NCBI GenBank assembly: GCA_023436745.1 | Contig: JAEZHZ010000044.1 | Span: 1 to 7,299, forward strand | DNA length: 7,299 nucleotides | DNA from: Pseudomonadota bacterium | Lineage (GTDB): Bacteria > Pseudomonadota > Alphaproteobacteria > Rhizobiales > Devosiaceae | Reading direction: 5' to 3' | Shown here: positions 5,894-7,299 of the stretch, one piece after another | How positions within the stretch are numbered: the stretch's first letter is position 1 | How the letters are laid out: every line of letters begins with the position of its first letter | Position numbers and translations under genes: made by a program | The notes under the pieces: generated by a model | What the model was told of the DNA's origin: nothing | The model's database searches: none | The model's input: only the letters and a program-made list of their open reading frames with translations

Positions 5894-7102
5894 ATGCCCC
5901 AGACCATGCCCGTACGCCTCGGCGCTGCCGAGGAAACCCTGATCTCGCAACTCAAGAGCCGCGGCGCCGACCGGGTGGCCGAGCGCGTCGCCACGGCCGG
6001 CCTGCCGACGCGGCGGGTCGAGAGCTATCACTACACCGATCTCAAGACGCTGCTGCGCACGATTCCGCCGCTGGCGGCGCCCGCCAACCAGCCGGACGTG
6101 CCGGCGCTGTCGATTGCTGGCGCCTATAACGTGACCCTGGTGAACGGCGTGGCGCTGCAGCAGGGTACGTCCCCGGCGGGCGTGACGCTCGGCACCGTCC
6201 ATGGCGGGGTGCTCACCACCCGCGACGACATGCTGGTCCAGCTCAATAACGGGCTCGTCGGCGACGCTCTGAGCCTCACGATCGACGGCAATGTCGAGCA
6301 GGTGGTCCAGATCGCCCGTCGCATCGAGGGAGACGCTGCCCATGTGGCCGACGCCCTGAAGATCTTCGTGGCGGACGGCGCATCGGCGGTCATCGTCGAG
6401 ACCTTCACCGGCTCCGATGCGGCCCATGTGGGCAACCACGCAAGCTATGTGGCTCTCGGCAAGAACGCGCGCCTGACCCATGTCACGGTCGACCTGTCGC
6501 CCCGCGCGGCAACGCACTTCGCCACAAACGAGTACCATCTTGCCGATGGTGCACGGTTGCGGACGCTGGTGGTGCACTGTGGCGCCGGGCTGGCGCGGAC
6601 ACAGCTGTTCCCGAGCTACGAGGGCACGGATGCCCATGGCGACATCACCGGGCTCAACCTGGTGGCCGAGGGGCAGCACAGCGACATCACCATGGATGCC
6701 CAGCACGCGGTGCCGCACACCAGCTCCCAGCCCTTGTTCAAGTCCATCACCCGTGGCCGCAGCAAGGCTGTGGTGCAGGGGCGTCTGGTTGTGGCACGCA
6801 ACGCCCAGAAGACCGACGCCAAGTTCATGCACCAGGGGCTGATGCTCTCCGACGACGCGGAGATCCTGTCCAAGCCGGAGCTCGAGATCTATGCCGACGA
6901 CGTGGTCTGCGGCCACGGCTCGACCTGCGGCAAGCTCGACGAGGACTCGCTGTTCTACCTGATGAGCCGCGGCATTCCGAAGGAGGAGGCCGAGACTATG
7001 CTGGTGCGCGGCTTCCTCGAGGAACTGGTGGATCCCCTCGAGGAGGAAGGGCTCTCCGAGGCGCTGCACGGCGTGATCGAGGGTTGGCTGCTGGGCAAGT
7101 AG
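5894..7102 (+). CDS. sufD: SufD, structural partner of SufB in the Fe-S assembly complex
   Basis: SufD pairs with SufB through its beta-helix core and binds the second SufC subunit. Loss of SufD impairs iron acquisition for clusters in E. coli. The 402 aa compare with about 420 in E. coli. ESYHYTDLKTLLR (43-55) is the N-terminal helical signature (RxESY/W-x-YTDL type). The C-terminal SufB/SufD core includes MHQGLMLSDDAEILSKPELEIYADDV. His341 in CGHGST corresponds to E. coli His360, proposed to act with SufB Cys405, and DEDSLFYLMSRGI follows. The ATG lies 3 bases after the sufC stop and has no good ribosome binding site, so translation is probably coupled to sufC. A second in-frame ATG at 5906 (residue 5) is an alternative start. 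Confidence 0.96.
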   Translation: MPQTMPVRLGAAEETLISQLKSRGADRVAERVATAGLPTRRVESYHYTDLKTLLRTIPPLAAPANQPDVPALSIAGAYNVTLVNGVALQQGTSPAGVTLGTVHGGVLTTRDDMLVQLNNGLVGDALSLTIDGNVEQVVQIARRIEGDAAHVADALKIFVADGASAVIVETFTGSDAAHVGNHASYVALGKNARLTHVTVDLSPRAATHFATNEYHLADGARLRTLVVHCGAGLARTQLFPSYEGTDAHGDITGLNLVAEGQHSDITMDAQHAVPHTSSQPLFKSITRGRSKAVVQGRLVVARNAQKTDAKFMHQGLMLSDDAEILSKPELEIYADDVVCGHGSTCGKLDEDSLFYLMSRGIPKEEAETMLVRGFLEELVDPLEEEGLSEALHGVIEGWLLGK

Positions 7103-7118
7103 AGCTGCAGGAAATGGC

Positions 7119-7136
7119 CTCCCGCCGCGGCGGGAG
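7119..7136. other. Perfect 18-bp GC palindrome between sufD and sufS
   Basis: CTCCCGCCGCGGCGGGAG is a perfect palindrome in the 78-bp gap between the sufD stop and the sufS start. In RNA it would form a strong hairpin. The downstream bases (cgccgcgcc) contain no T-tract, so full Rho-independent termination is unlikely. It may lower or stabilise expression of the following genes relative to sufBCD. It is also long enough to be a dimeric protein-binding site, though I recognise no known operator in it. Confidence 0.6.
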
Positions 7137-7180
7137 CGCCGCGCCAGTCTGAAAGGGCGTTCGCGTGCGGGGACCAGAAG

Positions 7181-7299
7181 ATGACCTTCGACCTCGAAAA
7201 AGTCCGTGCCGATTTCCCGATCTTGTCGGAGCAGATCCACGGCAACCGGCTGGTCTACCTGGACAGCGGTGCCTCGGCACAGAAGCCGGTTCAGGTGCT
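7181..7299 (+). CDS. sufS: Cysteine desulfurase SufS (group II), N-terminus only
   Basis: SufS is the PLP-dependent desulfurase that hands persulfide sulfur, usually through SufE or SufU, to SufB. Only 39 codons and two bases are present, out of about 405-415. The product begins MTFDLEKVRADFPILS and continues with GNRLVYLDSGASAQKP. The FPIL and YLDSxASAQKP wording is characteristic of the SufS/CsdA class and differs from the YLDHNA start of the upstream group I enzyme. GGGGA at 7168-7172 lies 8 nt before the ATG. All catalytic residues lie beyond the window edge. The sufD stop is 78 bp upstream. Confidence 0.93.
   Translation, partial: MTFDLEKVRADFPILSEQIHGNRLVYLDSGASAQKPVQV

Noticed and set aside
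4442..7240. A 932-codon open frame on the minus strand, opposite the end of sufB, the cupin, sufC and sufD
   Set aside because: Its product has no recognisable domain and is rich in His, Val, Leu, Arg and Gly, as expected for the complement of GC-rich coding sequence. The opposite strand encodes four clear suf products throughout.

Overview
The window looks like chromosomal DNA from a GC-rich alphaproteobacterium, most likely of the order Hyphomicrobiales (Rhizobiales), with a Devosia-like relative my best guess. This rests on gene order, on protein wording recalled from memory, and on an Irr-type iron control element (ICE box) in the promoter region. No database search was possible.

Layout. 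Two genes lie on the minus strand at the left: the 5' part of tyrS (tyrosyl-tRNA synthetase, 807 down to the window edge) and an alpha/beta hydrolase (1638 down to 970). A small palindromic repeat element sits between them at 853-922. A divergent control region of about 230 bp (1639-1868) follows. It holds a plausible sigma-70 promoter, an excellent ICE box and a leader hairpin. From 1869 to the right edge the plus strand carries one SUF iron-sulfur cluster assembly operon: a group I cysteine desulfurase (sufS2-like), sufB, a cupin gene, sufC, sufD and the first 119 bases of a group II cysteine desulfurase (sufS).

How the genes work together. A cysteine desulfurase strips sulfur from cysteine as a persulfide, and the SufB/SufC/SufD complex uses it with iron to build clusters on SufB, powered by SufC ATP hydrolysis. 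Two desulfurases of different classes bracket the scaffold genes, as I recall for the sufS2BCDS1XA operon of Agrobacterium. The cupin gene overlaps sufB by four bases and so is probably made with the scaffold, but its role is unknown. The ICE box predicts iron/heme-status control by Irr.

Most of the window is ordinary core genome. The points most worth checking are an exact 47-bp in-frame direct repeat inside tyrS at the left edge (tandem duplication or assembly chimera), the translationally coupled cupin, a Gly-to-Val change in the SufC D-loop, the ICE box and the palindromic repeat element. I found no convincing sign of an undescribed defence, mobile or RNA-based system.
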